From the NCBI GenBank assembly GCA_028284045.1, contig JANQSN010000016.1:1-49341 (forward strand): a stretch of DNA of 49,341 bases. The letters run 5' to 3'. The notes under the pieces were generated by a model. That model saw only the letters and a program-made list of their open reading frames with translations. It did not search any database and was not told the DNA's origin. A program made the translations under genes and the position numbers. Shown piece after piece: positions 32,250 to 41,097 of the stretch. Within the stretch, counting starts at the first letter, position 1. Each line of letters starts with the position of its first letter. Source of the DNA: Alphaproteobacteria bacterium. Lineage in GTDB: Bacteria; Pseudomonadota; Alphaproteobacteria; DSM-16000; Inquilinaceae.

Positions 32250-32576
32250 TCAGGTCTTCTCCATGATGCACTGGAGAGGATGCTGGTGGCGGCGGGCGAA
32301 GTCCATAACCTGCGCCACCTTGGTCTCCGCGACCTCGTAGGTGAACACACCGCACACGCCGACGCCGCGCCGGTGCACGTGCAGCATGATGCCGGTCGCT
32401 TCCTCGCGCGACTTGGCGAAAAACCGCTCCAGCACCAGCACGACGAACTCCATGGGCGTGTAGTCGTCGTTCAACATCAACACCTTGTACATGGAGGGTT
32501 TTTTGGTTTTCGGCTTCGTCTGAACGACCACGCCGGTCCCCAACCCTCCGCCCGGATCGTTCTCGCGTTCGCTCAT
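32250..32576 (-). CDS. clpS: ClpA adaptor ClpS
   Basis: 108-aa adaptor that delivers N-end rule substrates to ClpAP. The disordered N-terminal tail (about residues 1-28) is followed by the ClpS core: [40 protein letters not shown] and [20 protein letters not shown]. The hydrophobic-pocket residues around NDDYTPMEF and the His of MLHVHRRG are present. Start ATG 32576. Upstream in-frame codons lack protein-like content. It pairs with clpA downstream. Confidence 0.95.
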   Translation of the reverse strand: MSERENDPGGGLGTGVVVQTKPKTKKPSMYKVLMLNDDYTPMEFVVLVLERFFAKSREEATGIMLHVHRRGVGVCGVFTYEVAETKVAQVMDFARRHQHPLQCIMEKT

Positions 32577-33032
32577 TGCTGGTCCATCTCGACATGCGCC
32601 CCGAACCGCCGCGGTTGCCCCCCGTCCTTGAAGCGGGTCGTTTCGCCCGATGTCGCTGTCGTTGCCCGCAGCTTGGTCGCGAAACCCGCCAGCACCAAAC
32701 ACGGCGGCGCGGGACGCCGGGCCGACGCCCCGAATGCCATGGGTCGGCCAGCCGACGCAGTGTATGAGATAGGGCACCATCCACGGAAGTACCACCGTGC
32801 GATCGCAGCCGCCGTGGTGCCGCACCGCGAAGCGGAGGGGTTTCAAGGCCGTATCGGTCGGTCTTGCCAAACGCAAAACGCCCCGCCGAAGGACGCCGAT
32901 GCAGCACCTTCCGGCGGCATCGGCGTCCCAGACGGGGCGACGGGGTGCAAGGGTCGGAGGGGGGCGCCCTATCGCGCGCGGGGCCTTGCGCGGGCGGAGC
33001 CTTTCCCTCGACCCTCGGCAGTCGGCGCGGCG
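32577..33032. other. Intergenic region between phasin and clpS
   Basis: 456 bp with no convincing gene. It holds the phasin terminator (32873-32940) and presumably the clpS promoter on the minus strand. Nothing else recognised. Confidence 0.5.
32873..32940 (-). terminator. Strong terminator downstream of the phasin gene
   Basis: The inner stem is a perfect 12-bp pair GGACGCCGATGC (32891-32902) / GCATCGGCGTCC (32917-32928). It is extended by an outer CGCCCC/GGGGCG pair, and read on the minus strand a TTTT run follows at about 32876-32873. This fits efficient termination of a highly expressed storage-granule gene. Confidence 0.8.
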
Positions 33033-33521
33033 TTACGCGGCGACCGTGTCCTGAACGGACTTCCACGCCTTCTTGGCGCGCGCGTTCAGCGGGGCGACCG
33101 CCTCGTTCGCGACCTTCATGGACAGCTCGGACAGCTTCGCGCTGTCGGCCAGCGCCAAATCATAGACGTTGCGGGCATAGTCGCTCTGCACGTCGAGCAT
33201 CTGCGGCAGGGTGCGAACCTCCATCATCGCCTTGCTGGCGGCGACGGTCTGTTCCAGCGTCTGCTGATACATGTCGACGGCGACGCGGGTCATGTCTTCC
33301 ATGCCCTTGCACAGGGTCGCGTTGAAGCCGAGCAGCGCATCGGCATTGGCCTGCCAGTAGGCGTTGACTTCGGGGAAGGTGGGGAATTTGGCGGGCATCA
33401 TGGCTGCAATTCCTTGCGTCTGGGGGATGGGAGGAGACGGCGGCGCAGTCGGCTTGCGGCTCGCTGGTTTCGCCGTCGAGGCTCTGCGCGATGTCGCCGG
33501 TTTCCGGGTCGGTGTCGCCAT
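33033..33521 (-). CDS. Phasin family protein (PHA granule-associated)
   Basis: 162 aa. An Ala/Pro/Lys-rich N-terminal tail (about residues 1-40) precedes the phasin helical domain: FPEVNAYWQANADALLGFNA, GMEDMTRVAVDMYQQTLEQT, ASKAMMEVRTLPQMLDVQSD and YARNVYDLALADSAKLSELS. Phasins coat polyhydroxyalkanoate granules and control their size and number. The basic tail could bind DNA or the granule surface. ATG 33521 has AAGGAG 8 nt upstream. Its promoter region carries a good sigma70 promoter and two palindromes resembling PhaR sites. A strong terminator follows. Confidence 0.88.
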   Translation of the reverse strand: MATPTRKPATSRRASTAKPASRKPTAPPSPPIPQTQGIAAMMPAKFPTFPEVNAYWQANADALLGFNATLCKGMEDMTRVAVDMYQQTLEQTVAASKAMMEVRTLPQMLDVQSDYARNVYDLALADSAKLSELSMKVANEAVAPLNARAKKAWKSVQDTVAA

Positions 33522-33612
33522 CGGTTCAACTCCTTCGCCTGAACCGTCGGCCGGCACCCGGGCTCGCGCGACTGGGGGCCGCGGGCGACGCGCGCCTGAA
33601 TCCGACGACTAT

Positions 33613-33681
33613 GCTGCGATGCAACATAATCACTATACGCTCGTCAGAGTGGAGGTCAACGGGATTTTGTGCACTGCACAA
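33613..33681 (-). promoter_or_regulatory. Phasin promoter with PhaR-like operators
   Basis: On the minus strand TTGACC (33659-33654) and TATAGT (33637-33632) are 16 bp apart, a near-consensus sigma70 promoter. The perfect palindrome TTGTGCACTGCACAA (33667-33681) lies just upstream of the -35. A second TGC-rich dyad, TGTTGCATCGCAGCA, covers the expected start site. PhaR, the PHA-synthesis repressor, binds TGC/GCA-type sites before phasin genes; the assignment here is inferred from that. Confidence 0.6.
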
Positions 33682-33818
33682 TAATCTGGTTTGGGCGCCG
33701 ATCTCCGCGCTTTCAGGGGCAACCGCGCCAGCGCAGGACGCGCTTGCGCCCCCGGCCCGCGCATGACACCGTGCGGCCTATCCGAGCCCCGGGAACCGGC
33801 ACCGATGACCGACCGCCA

Positions 33819-34607
33819 ATGACCTACTGTCTTGCGATCCGCGTTGCGGAGGGGTTGGTGGCGCTGGCCGACGGCCGGGTGACCAGCGGCTCGCAGGTCG
33901 GCGTGACCCGCAAGCTGACGATGCGGGGGCGCGGGGGCCACCGGTACTTCGTCATGACCTCCGGCCTGCGCAGCGTGCGCGACAAGGTCATGAGCTACCT
34001 GCCCGCCGATCCGCCCGCCGGGGCGGAAGCCGGCGATGGCGACACGGCCTCCCCGTTTCGCCGGCTGGCGGATGTCGCGCAGGCGCTGGGCGAACAGGTG
34101 CGCCGGGTGGCCGGCGAGGATCGCGAGACCCTGGAGGCCGCGCAACTGCCGTTCAATCTGCACGCGTTGGTCGGCGGGCGCCTGGCCGACGATCCGGCCC
34201 CCAGCGTCTTCCTGGTCTATCCGGAAGGCAACTGGATCGAGATCGACGAACGCCAGCCCTATCTGTCGATCGGGGCGACGGCCTACGGCAAGCCGATCCT
34301 CGATCGTGGGCTCAGCTACGACACGCCGCTGCGCAGCGCGCTGAAGCTCGCCTATCTGTCCTTCGACAGCTCGCGCTTCAGCTCGGCGGATGTCGGCTTT
34401 CCGATCGACCTGGCGACGCTGAGCAGCGCCGACGGAAGCTGGCGATTCGCGCAACTCGACTATGACGAGCTGGTCGAGCAGCGGCAGTGGTGGAACCGCC
34501 AGCTCCGCGCGCTGGCGCAAGACCTGCCCGACGACATCTGGGCGCACCGCCTGACCCCCGCATCGGCGCATCTGACGGTCGTCGGCCGGCCCGAGGACGG
34601 GCGCTAG
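33819..34607 (+). CDS. Anbu-type proteasome-related peptidase homologue
   Basis: 262 aa Ntn-hydrolase-fold protein of the bacterial proteasome homologue family (Anbu, ancestral beta subunit). The N-terminus MTYCLAIRVAEGLVALADGR matches the family, with Thr at position 2 as candidate nucleophile after Met removal. Further segments are PYLSIGATAYGKPILDRGLS, LAYLSFDSSRFSSADVGFPI and a C-terminal DIWAHRLTPASAHL. Anbu assembles into open helical rings; its physiological substrate is unknown. It usually lies with transglutaminase, alpha-E and ATP-grasp genes, none of which are here. The next gene is bioY, 57 bp downstream. Confidence 0.82.
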   Translation: MTYCLAIRVAEGLVALADGRVTSGSQVGVTRKLTMRGRGGHRYFVMTSGLRSVRDKVMSYLPADPPAGAEAGDGDTASPFRRLADVAQALGEQVRRVAGEDRETLEAAQLPFNLHALVGGRLADDPAPSVFLVYPEGNWIEIDERQPYLSIGATAYGKPILDRGLSYDTPLRSALKLAYLSFDSSRFSSADVGFPIDLATLSSADGSWRFAQLDYDELVEQRQWWNRQLRALAQDLPDDIWAHRLTPASAHLTVVGRPEDGR

Positions 34608-34664
34608 ACGGCTTGGCCCGAGGGTCCGGCACCCGCCGCCGCCAACCACGCTTGAGGATCGGCT

Positions 34665-35216
34665 ATGGAAACCCGTGACGTCGTGTTCATCGCCCTATTC
34701 GCGGCGATCATCGCCGCGCTGGGCGTCTTTCCACCGGTCACCGTGCCGGTGATCGCCGTGCCGATCACGGCCCAGTCCTTGGGTATCATGTTGGCGGGCG
34801 GCATTCTCGGCGCGATGCGCGGCGGTCTTTCGGTCGTCCTGCTGCTCGTCCTGGTCGCCCTCGGCCTGCCCTTGCTGGCCGGCGGCCGCGGCGGGTTCGG
34901 CGTGTTCCTGGGCCCGACGGGCGGCTACATCGTCGGCTGGGTGGTCGGCGCCGTTGTGATCGGCTACCTGACCGAGCGCTTCTGGACGCGGTTGAACTTC
35001 ATCCTCGCCTTCGCCTTCTGCGTCGTGGGCGGCATCCTGCTGATGTACGGCCTCGGCGTCCCGTGGAGCGCCTATGTCGCCGAAGTCACGCTGGCCACGG
35101 CGCTGGGCGGCTCGCTGGCCTTCGTGCCGGGCGATCTCATCAAGTGCCTGATCGCGGCCGCCGCCATCGTGATCGTGAAGAAATCCTATCCGATCATCAC
35201 CCCGAGATCCCGGTAA
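34665..35216 (+). CDS. bioY: Biotin transporter S component BioY
   Basis: 183-aa integral membrane protein with about six hydrophobic segments. It is the biotin-binding S component of an ECF transporter. Typical BioY features are VPVIAVPITAQSLGIMLAGG near residues 27-47, ALGLPLLAGGRGGFGVFLGP and GPTGGYIVGWVVGA, followed by FVPGDLIKCLIAAA. It is followed by the ATPase BioM and the transmembrane coupling protein BioN in the classic order. No BioR-type box was recognised upstream. Confidence 0.93.
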   Translation: METRDVVFIALFAAIIAALGVFPPVTVPVIAVPITAQSLGIMLAGGILGAMRGGLSVVLLLVLVALGLPLLAGGRGGFGVFLGPTGGYIVGWVVGAVVIGYLTERFWTRLNFILAFAFCVVGGILLMYGLGVPWSAYVAEVTLATALGGSLAFVPGDLIKCLIAAAAIVIVKKSYPIITPRSR

Positions 35217-35251
35217 CCGATGGAGAGATCGCAATAACCGCGCGATCCGCC

Positions 35252-35923
35252 GTGATCATCAGCTTCCGCGATGTCTCGGTCGAAAAGAACGGTGTCCGCA
35301 TCCTCAAGGGCATAAACGTTGAACTGTCGGAGCGGCGGATCGGCATCCTCGGGCGCAACGGCTCCGGCAAGAGCACCTTCGCGCGCCTGTTCAACGGCAT
35401 CGAGACACCGACGACCGGCACGGTCAGCCTGAACGGCGTGACGGAGCGCAAGGCGCTGCGGCGGCATGTCGGGTTCGTCTTCCAGAACCCGGACAATCAG
35501 ATCGTCTACCCGATCGTGGAGGAGGATCTCGCGTTCGGGCTGAAGAGCCTCAAGCTCTCCGAGACCGAAACACGCCAGCGGATCGGCGAGGCCCTGCACC
35601 GCTTCGACCTGGAACACCTGCGCGACCGCTTCACCCACCAGCTCAGCGGCGGCGAGAAGCAGATGGTTGCGTTGGTCGGCGTCCTGGTCATGCAACCGCA
35701 CATGATCGTGCTGGACGAACCGACGACGCTGCTCGATCTCTGGAACAAGCGGAAGTTCATGGCCGCCCTCAACGCGCTTGAGCAAAGCCTCGTCGTGATT
35801 TCGCACGATCTGGAGCTCTTGGAAGGCGTCGACCGCGTTCTGCATCTGGAAGACGGAACGCTTGTCGAGGACGGCGATCCGGCCACGGTCATCGCGAACT
35901 ACGTCGCGCGATCGCAATGCTGA
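35252..35923 (+). CDS. bioM: ECF transporter ATPase component BioM
   Basis: 223-aa ABC-type ATPase energising biotin uptake. Walker A is GRNGSGKSTFARLFNG, the Q-loop is FVFQNPDNQIVYPIVEED (the FQNPDNQ form is typical of ECF ATPases), the signature is HQLSGGEKQMVAL, Walker B is MIVLDEPTTLLD and the switch His is in LVVISHDLELLE. GTG 35252 is the only reasonable in-frame start after the bioY stop; its ribosome-binding site is weak, which suggests translational coupling. Its end overlaps bioN by 7 bp. Confidence 0.92.
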   Translation: MIISFRDVSVEKNGVRILKGINVELSERRIGILGRNGSGKSTFARLFNGIETPTTGTVSLNGVTERKALRRHVGFVFQNPDNQIVYPIVEEDLAFGLKSLKLSETETRQRIGEALHRFDLEHLRDRFTHQLSGGEKQMVALVGVLVMQPHMIVLDEPTTLLDLWNKRKFMAALNALEQSLVVISHDLELLEGVDRVLHLEDGTLVEDGDPATVIANYVARSQC

Positions 35924-36510
35924 CCGACCTTTACGTCTTCGGCGACAGCGCGGTGCATCGCGCGCGCCCGGTGGTCAAGATCGCCGGCCTCGTCGTTCTG
36001 TGCACCAGCGTCTTCGTGTTCGAAGGCTGGCCGTCGGTGCTGGTGGGTGGCGCGCTGGTCGCGGCGGGCTTTGCGCTGGCCGGTCTCAGGCTCCGGCACG
36101 CGGTCGCCTCGATCCGACCGGCCTTCTGGATCCTGGCCGCCATCTTCGCCGTACAGCTTGTCCTGACCGATCTCCTGTTCGCCGGCTTCGTCGTCGGCCG
36201 CTTCGCCGTCATGATCCTGGGTGCTGCGCTGGTCACGCTGACGACCAAGACCAGCGAGTTCGTCGACGGTATTCACGCCGCCCTGAAGCACGCGCCCGGC
36301 TGGGTTCCGAAGGAGCAGATCGCCTTGGCGATCTCGCTGTGCCTGCGGTTCATTCCGCTGGTCCGCACCATGTTGGTCGAGGTGCGCCAGGCCCAGCAGG
36401 CGCGCGGGCTGGACCGTAACGTGCTGGCCCTGCTGGTGCCCCTGGTGGTCCGCACCTTGAAGACCGCCGACGAGGTCTCCCAGGCTCTCTACGCCCGCTC
36501 CTTCGACTGA
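35917..36510 (+). CDS. bioN: ECF transporter transmembrane coupling protein BioN
   Basis: 197-aa T component with four to five hydrophobic segments. The coupling-helix motif ARG, which contacts the ATPase, is in QAQQARGLDRN, and the family's conserved IPLVRTMLVEVRQ precedes it. It forms the BioMNY complex with the two preceding genes. The last 22 bp overlap the 3' end of the converging DUF1284 gene. Confidence 0.92.
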   Translation: MLTDLYVFGDSAVHRARPVVKIAGLVVLCTSVFVFEGWPSVLVGGALVAAGFALAGLRLRHAVASIRPAFWILAAIFAVQLVLTDLLFAGFVVGRFAVMILGAALVTLTTKTSEFVDGIHAALKHAPGWVPKEQIALAISLCLRFIPLVRTMLVEVRQAQQARGLDRNVLALLVPLVVRTLKTADEVSQALYARSFD

Positions 36511-36938
36511 CCGGCAATGTCGAGCTTCGCCGTCGCGAAGCCGCCTTCGGCGACCGCCGTGCACAGCGCCGACCATTGGCATCCCTGGCAGGCGTCGCGG
36601 ATCGCCCCGGCGGCGAAAGCGCGGCGCAGCGCCGCCAGATCATCCGCGTCGAGACCGAAGGTCTCGCCCGGCACCACCGACCGGCGCAGCAGGGCCGAGA
36701 CGTCGCGGGCCGCCCGGCGATCGCGCTCCGCCGCGCCCGCCCGCAGGCAATGCGGGTCGCGCTCACGGCACATCAGCGGCGCGCAGATGGCGTCCGGGCC
36801 GGCAACGATCGTGATCGCCTCACCGGCCGCCAGCCGGGCGACGATGCGGTCGTAGCCCTCCGTGAAGGCCCGGGAGTACCCGCGACCGACATAGGTCAGC
36901 ATGCACAGCAGATGATGCGGGCGGAGTTCGACGCTCAC
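36489..36938 (-). CDS. DUF1284 domain protein
   Basis: 149 aa, start GTG 36938. It opens with the family signature RPHHLLCMLTYVGRGYSRAF, followed by ICAPLMC, HCLRAG and a C-terminal CQGCQWSALC. The several conserved Cys could bind a metal or an Fe-S cluster. The family has no established function. It converges with bioN and overlaps it by 22 bp. It lies 9 bp downstream of the glycosyltransferase gene on the same strand and may be co-transcribed with it. Confidence 0.83.
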   Translation of the reverse strand: MSVELRPHHLLCMLTYVGRGYSRAFTEGYDRIVARLAAGEAITIVAGPDAICAPLMCRERDPHCLRAGAAERDRRAARDVSALLRRSVVPGETFGLDADDLAALRRAFAAGAIRDACQGCQWSALCTAVAEGGFATAKLDIAGQSKERA

Positions 36939-36947
36939 CGCCGCGGC

Positions 36948-38192
36948 TCACCCACCGCCCAGATCCCCGGCCGCCACCAGGCGGATCAGCGCCAGATGGC
37001 GGGGCAGGCACACGCGATTGAGATCATACCCCTCGACCACCGTGCGCCGCGCGGCCGCGCGCAAGCCTGCGTGCCGGTCGGGATGGGAGAGTGCCGCATC
37101 GGCGCGCGCCGCCAGCGCTGCGGGATCGAAGAAATCGAAGGTCAGGCCGTTGACGCCGTCGCTCAACACCTCGGTGACCGGCGGCGTCGCGGAGCCCAGC
37201 ACCAGACACCCCGCCGCCATCGCTTCGATCATCGACCAGGACAGGACGAACGGATAGGTCAGGTAGACATGCAGGCTGGAGACCTGCAGGAGCCGCACGA
37301 AGCTGTCATAGGGGATCCGCCCCAAGAAATGGACGCGGTCCCGGTCCAGCCGATCCGACACCTCGTCCAGGAACCGGTCGCGCCAAGTCTCCCCCTCTGG
37401 CGGCCGGGATCCATAGCTGACCTCGTCCCCGCCGACGATCAGCACCTGCGCCGCCGGCCGCCGCGCCAGCAACTCCGGCAAGGCGCGCATGAAGATGTGA
37501 TAGCCGCGATAGGGCTCCAGGTTGCGGTTGACGAAGGTGATCACCTCGTCGCCGGCGCCGAGGCTGCGGCCATCCGGCAGGGTGAAGCGCGCCTCGGCGT
37601 CCGGGCATACCCGATCGGTGTCGATCCCGTCGAAGATCACGCTGACGCGCGGCCGATAGGCGGCCGGCAGGGTCGATTGCTGCCAGCGCGTCGGGGTCAC
37701 GCCCCAGTCGGCGGCCTCCAGGCTCAACAGATGCAGCGCGTTGCGGGTGCGGGTCCGGAACCGGTCGTCGAAGCGCTGGGGAAACTCCGGATCGAAGCCG
37801 CTGTCGGCCCCGTCGACCTGGTAGAAGAACTCGAAGAAGTAGAGCAGCCGGGCGTCGGGCCAGACGTCGCGCAGATACAGCCCCTCCCCCCAGCCGGGAT
37901 GGCAGCACACGATGTCGGGCGTGAAGCCCTCGTTCCGCAGCGAGACCGCCGTGCGCACCACTTGCTGGCCGCGCCGCACGCCGGTTTCCAGGGAACGGAT
38001 GTAGTGGTGGGTGCGCTCGCCCGCCCCGTCGGGCTTGGGATAGCCGATCTCGCGCACCCGCGGGTCGCCGAGCCGGCCGAGATTGCCGGCCTCGCCGATG
38101 GCGACCACCTGGTTCTCCGGATCGGCCGCCAGCGCGGGCGCGATGTGCTTGTATTGGCCAGGGAAATTCTGATGGACGAAGAGGACGCGCAT
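36948..38192 (-). CDS. Glycosyltransferase family 4 protein
   Basis: 414-aa retaining GT-B glycosyltransferase. The N-terminal acceptor domain begins MRVLFVHQNFPGQYKHIAPA. The C-terminal donor domain has DEVITFVNRNLEPYRGYHIF, QVLIVGGDEVSYG, VHFLGRIPYDSFVRLLQVSS and an E-x7-E-like region LSWSMIEAMAAGCLVLGSAT. It probably transfers a sugar from a nucleotide donor into an exopolysaccharide or lipopolysaccharide. No other polysaccharide gene is near, so the product is unknown. It may be co-transcribed with the GNAT gene upstream and DUF1284 downstream. Confidence 0.88.
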   Translation of the reverse strand: MRVLFVHQNFPGQYKHIAPALAADPENQVVAIGEAGNLGRLGDPRVREIGYPKPDGAGERTHHYIRSLETGVRRGQQVVRTAVSLRNEGFTPDIVCCHPGWGEGLYLRDVWPDARLLYFFEFFYQVDGADSGFDPEFPQRFDDRFRTRTRNALHLLSLEAADWGVTPTRWQQSTLPAAYRPRVSVIFDGIDTDRVCPDAEARFTLPDGRSLGAGDEVITFVNRNLEPYRGYHIFMRALPELLARRPAAQVLIVGGDEVSYGSRPPEGETWRDRFLDEVSDRLDRDRVHFLGRIPYDSFVRLLQVSSLHVYLTYPFVLSWSMIEAMAAGCLVLGSATPPVTEVLSDGVNGLTFDFFDPAALAARADAALSHPDRHAGLRAAARRTVVEGYDLNRVCLPRHLALIRLVAAGDLGGG

Positions 38193-38241
38193 CGCCGCTC
38201 CGCTATGGGCTGCCGCACCGCATGATGGCGCGTGCGAGCCT

Positions 38242-38748
38242 TCAGCGCACGTCCGGATCGGGGCCGGTCCCGTCCGTCAGGTCGCATTCCATGTACAGCA
38301 CGCCGGCCACCGGGTTCTCGCGATAGGGCGCGATCGTCCGGAAGCCGTGGGCGCGGTAGAGCGCAATTGCGGCGTCCTGCCGGCCTTCGATGGTGTCCAG
38401 GCGCATCGACCCGTAGCCGAGCGCCCGGGCCGCCGCCAGCGACCGGGCGATCAGATCCCGGCCGAGACCGAGGCCGCGGCCCGCCGGCCGGAGATAGAGG
38501 CGCTTCATCTCCGACACGCCTGCCGCCAGCCGGCGTACGCCGACCACGCCCACCGGCTCAGCGTCCCGCCAGGCCAGCAGCAACGCCCCATCCGGCGGCT
38601 CATAGTCCGCCGGGAAGCGTTCCATCTCGGCGTCGAACCCCTGGAAGCACAGCGAGAAATCCAGGCTCTCGGCGTATTCCACGACCAGCGCCCGGGCCGC
38701 CACCACGTCAGCTTCGCTGCGCGGGGGATCGATCCGGGTCCGGGTCAC
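38242..38748 (-). CDS. GNAT family N-acetyltransferase
   Basis: 168 aa. The acetyl-CoA binding motif A is visible (LYLRPAGRGLGLGRDLIARS), preceded by the beta-strand PVGVVGVRRLAAGVSEMKRL and followed by ARALGYGSMRLDTIEGRQDA and IALYRAHGFRTIAPY. Start is GTG 38748 with AAGG upstream. The acceptor is unknown; it could be an amino acid or peptide, as in many small GNAT proteins. It stands 18 bp after xylD on the same strand. Confidence 0.88.
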   Translation of the reverse strand: MTRTRIDPPRSEADVVAARALVVEYAESLDFSLCFQGFDAEMERFPADYEPPDGALLLAWRDAEPVGVVGVRRLAAGVSEMKRLYLRPAGRGLGLGRDLIARSLAAARALGYGSMRLDTIEGRQDAAIALYRAHGFRTIAPYRENPVAGVLYMECDLTDGTGPDPDVR

Positions 38749-38766
38749 GCAGCCTTGCCCCGCCGG

Positions 38767-40566
38767 TCAATGCGAATGGCGCGGCTCGCCGCCGGTGCGC
38801 AGCACGTCTTGGAAGTGTGTTGCAAAATCCAGGCAGGCGCCGTCGGCAAGCTGGCCGACATGGCCGCGGTAGAGCGCCTGCCACGGCGTCTGGTCCGGCA
38901 GCGTCTCCGGCTGCCAGGCCGCCTTCCGTGCCGCCCAGTCGGCCTCGTCGACCAAGGCGTCGGCCCGGCCGGTCTTCAGGTCGATGCGCACCCGGTCGCC
39001 GGTCCTGAGCAGCGCCAACCCGCCGCCCACCGCGGCCTCCGGCGAGGCGTTGAGGATCGACGGGCTGGCCGAGGTGCCGCTCTGCCGGCCGTCGCCGATG
39101 CAGGGCAGCGCCGTCACGCCGCGCCGGATCAGCGCGTCGGGCGGCTGCATGTTGACCACCTCCGCCGCGCCCGGATAGCCGACCGGCCCGCAGCCGCGGA
39201 TCACCAGGATGCAGTCCTCGTCGATCGCCAGGGCGGGATCGTTGATGCGGTCGTGATAGTCCTCCGGCCCCTCGAAGACGATGGCGCGGCCTTCGAACGC
39301 GTTCTCGTCGCCCGCCCGAGCCAGATAGCGCTGGCGGAAATCCTCGCCGATCACCGAAGTCTTCATGATCGCGCCATCGAACAGATTGCCGCTTAGCACG
39401 GCGAAACCGGCCTGGGTCTTCAGCGGCTCGGCGAAGGGGCGGATGACGGTGCGGTCGTAACAGGGGGCGGCCGCGCAATCCTCCGCCATGGTGCGCCCGG
39501 TGACGGTGCGCGCCTGGCCGCGCAGCACGCCGGCCTCGTGAAGCTCGCGCATCACCGCGGGAAGGCCGCCGGCATTGTGGAATGCCTCGCCGAGATAGGT
39601 GCCGGCCGGCTGGCAATCGACCAGCAGGGGCAGGTCGAAGCCGATGGTCTGCCAGTCGGCGAGGTCGAGATCCACGCCGACATGCCGCGCGACGGCGTTG
39701 ATGTGGATCGGACAGTTGGAAGAGCCGCCGATGGCCGTGCAGGCGACGATGGCGTTCTCGAACGCCGCGCGGGTCAGGATGTCGGTGGGGCGCAAGTCTT
39801 CGCGCACCAGGTCGACCGCCCGCCGGCCGGTGCGGTAGGCCATCTGCGCCCGCTCCCGATAGGGCGCCGGGATCGACGCGCAGCCGGGCAGCGACAGGCC
39901 CAAGGCTTCCGCCAGCGAATTCATCGACAGGGCCGTGCCCATGGTGTTGCAGTGACCGATGGACGGCGCCGAGGAGGCCACCACCTCCATGAAGGTGTCG
40001 CTGTCGATGCGGCCTGCAGCCAGATCCTGGCGGGCATCCCAGACCACCATGCCGCTGCCGATCAGATGGCGGCCTTCGTGATGGCCGTCCAGCATCGGCC
40101 CGCCCGACAGGACGATCGCCGGCAGGTTGACGGTGGCCGCCGCCATGATCAGGGCGGGGGTGGTCTTGTCGCAGCCGGTGGTCAGCACGACGCCGTCGAT
40201 CGGGTAGCCGTGCAGCACCTCCACCGCCGCCAGATAGGTCAGGTTGCGGTCGAGCGCCGGGGTCGGGCGCTTGCCGGTCTCCTGGATCGGGTGGCAGGGG
40301 AACTCCAACGGCAGGCCGCCGGCATCGCGCACCCCGTCTTTGACCCGCTGGGCGAGGTCGAGATGGTGGCGGTTGCAAGGCGCCAGATCGCTACCGGTCT
40401 GGGCGATCGCGATGATCGGCCGGCCGCTCTGCAGCTCTTCGCGGGTCAGGCCATAGTTCAGGTAGCGCTCCAGGTAGAGCGCCGTCATGCCGGGATTGCC
40501 GGTGTCGGCGAACCACTTCTGACTGCGCAGCTTGAAACCGTCGCCTGCGCCGTTGCCCCTGCTCAT
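38767..40566 (-). CDS. xylD: IlvD/EDD-family sugar-acid dehydratase, D-xylonate dehydratase-like
   Basis: 599 aa Fe-S dependent dehydratase. It matches the Caulobacter XylD subgroup rather than Ilv[93 protein letters not shown] and [20 protein letters not shown]. Cluster-ligand Cys are those of PCNRH, TTGCDKT and GHCNT. It converts a pentonate (D-xylonate or L-arabonate) to the 2-keto-3-deoxy acid, the substrate of the XylX-type enzyme encoded 18 kb away. ATG 40566. A truncated RidA-like fragment precedes it. The exact sugar acid is not determined. Confidence 0.85.
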   Translation of the reverse strand: MSRGNGAGDGFKLRSQKWFADTGNPGMTALYLERYLNYGLTREELQSGRPIIAIAQTGSDLAPCNRHHLDLAQRVKDGVRDAGGLPLEFPCHPIQETGKRPTPALDRNLTYLAAVEVLHGYPIDGVVLTTGCDKTTPALIMAAATVNLPAIVLSGGPMLDGHHEGRHLIGSGMVVWDARQDLAAGRIDSDTFMEVVASSAPSIGHCNTMGTALSMNSLAEALGLSLPGCASIPAPYRERAQMAYRTGRRAVDLVREDLRPTDILTRAAFENAIVACTAIGGSSNCPIHINAVARHVGVDLDLADWQTIGFDLPLLVDCQPAGTYLGEAFHNAGGLPAVMRELHEAGVLRGQARTVTGRTMAEDCAAAPCYDRTVIRPFAEPLKTQAGFAVLSGNLFDGAIMKTSVIGEDFRQRYLARAGDENAFEGRAIVFEGPEDYHDRINDPALAIDEDCILVIRGCGPVGYPGAAEVVNMQPPDALIRRGVTALPCIGDGRQSGTSASPSILNASPEAAVGGGLALLRTGDRVRIDLKTGRADALVDEADWAARKAAWQPETLPDQTPWQALYRGHVGQLADGACLDFATHFQDVLRTGGEPRHSH

Positions 40567-40629
40567 CGCGCCTCTCGATCCTCCGAATACGGTCTTTCGG
40601 GTCGTCCGTGACGCCCGCTTACAAGGGGC

Positions 40630-40720
40630 TTAGACCTTCCGCCGCGCGGCGGCAATCGCTTCGACCTCGAACCGGCGGTCGGCCGCGGCCACGATCGCCC
40701 TTCGCGGCGCCGCCGACCTG
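40630..40720 (-). pseudogene. Possible RidA-like C-terminal remnant
   Basis: Reading the minus strand, about 28 codons end in RRFEVEAIAAARRKV-stop. FEVEAIAA resembles the C-terminal strand of RidA proteins. A stop codon lies just upstream in frame, and the rest of any RidA body would overlap the intact plus-strand monooxygenase gene. The fragment is therefore at best a decayed remnant. The evidence is short and could be chance. Confidence 0.3.
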
Positions 40721-40757
40721 CCCTACAGTCGTCGCCACCCCAATCTCTGGAGCGATC

Positions 40758-41072
40758 ATGTTCATCGCCATGAACCGGTTCCGCGTCGCCCGCGGCTCCG
40801 AAGAGGCCTTCGAGGCGCTGTGGCTGAACCGCGACAGCCATCTGGACGGTGTGCCGGGCTTCGTCGCCTTCAAGCTGCTGCGCGGGCCGACGGCGGAGGA
40901 TCACACCCTCTACGCCTCCCATTCCAGTTGGGAGAGTCAAGCGGCCTTCGCCGCCTGGACGGAGTCGGACGCCTTCCGTGCCGCGCATCGCCAGGCCCGC
41001 GGCGGGCCGAAGGTCGACTATCTCGGCCATCCCGTGCTGGAGACCTTCGAGACGATCCAGGAAATGCCCTGA
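40758..41072 (+). CDS. Antibiotic biosynthesis monooxygenase (ABM)-domain protein
   Basis: 104-aa dimeric alpha-beta ferredoxin-like fold. Landmarks are FIAMNRFRVARGSEEAFEAL, HLDGVPGFVAFKLLRG, TLYASHSSWESQAAFAAWTE and SDAFRAAHRQAR. The pattern MNRF..GxExxFE..W..R is common in heme-degrading HmoA/IsdG-like members, but heme binding is not proven here. GGAG lies 5 nt before ATG 40758. It lies 25 bp upstream of sseA, so an operon is likely. Confidence 0.82.
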   Translation: MFIAMNRFRVARGSEEAFEALWLNRDSHLDGVPGFVAFKLLRGPTAEDHTLYASHSSWESQAAFAAWTESDAFRAAHRQARGGPKVDYLGHPVLETFETIQEMP

Positions 41073-41097
41073 TCGGGCCGGTACGGGAGAGCCACCG

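Noticed and set aside
34608..34664. A BioR operator before bioY
   Set aside because: No TTATMKATAA-like palindrome is present in the 57-bp gap.
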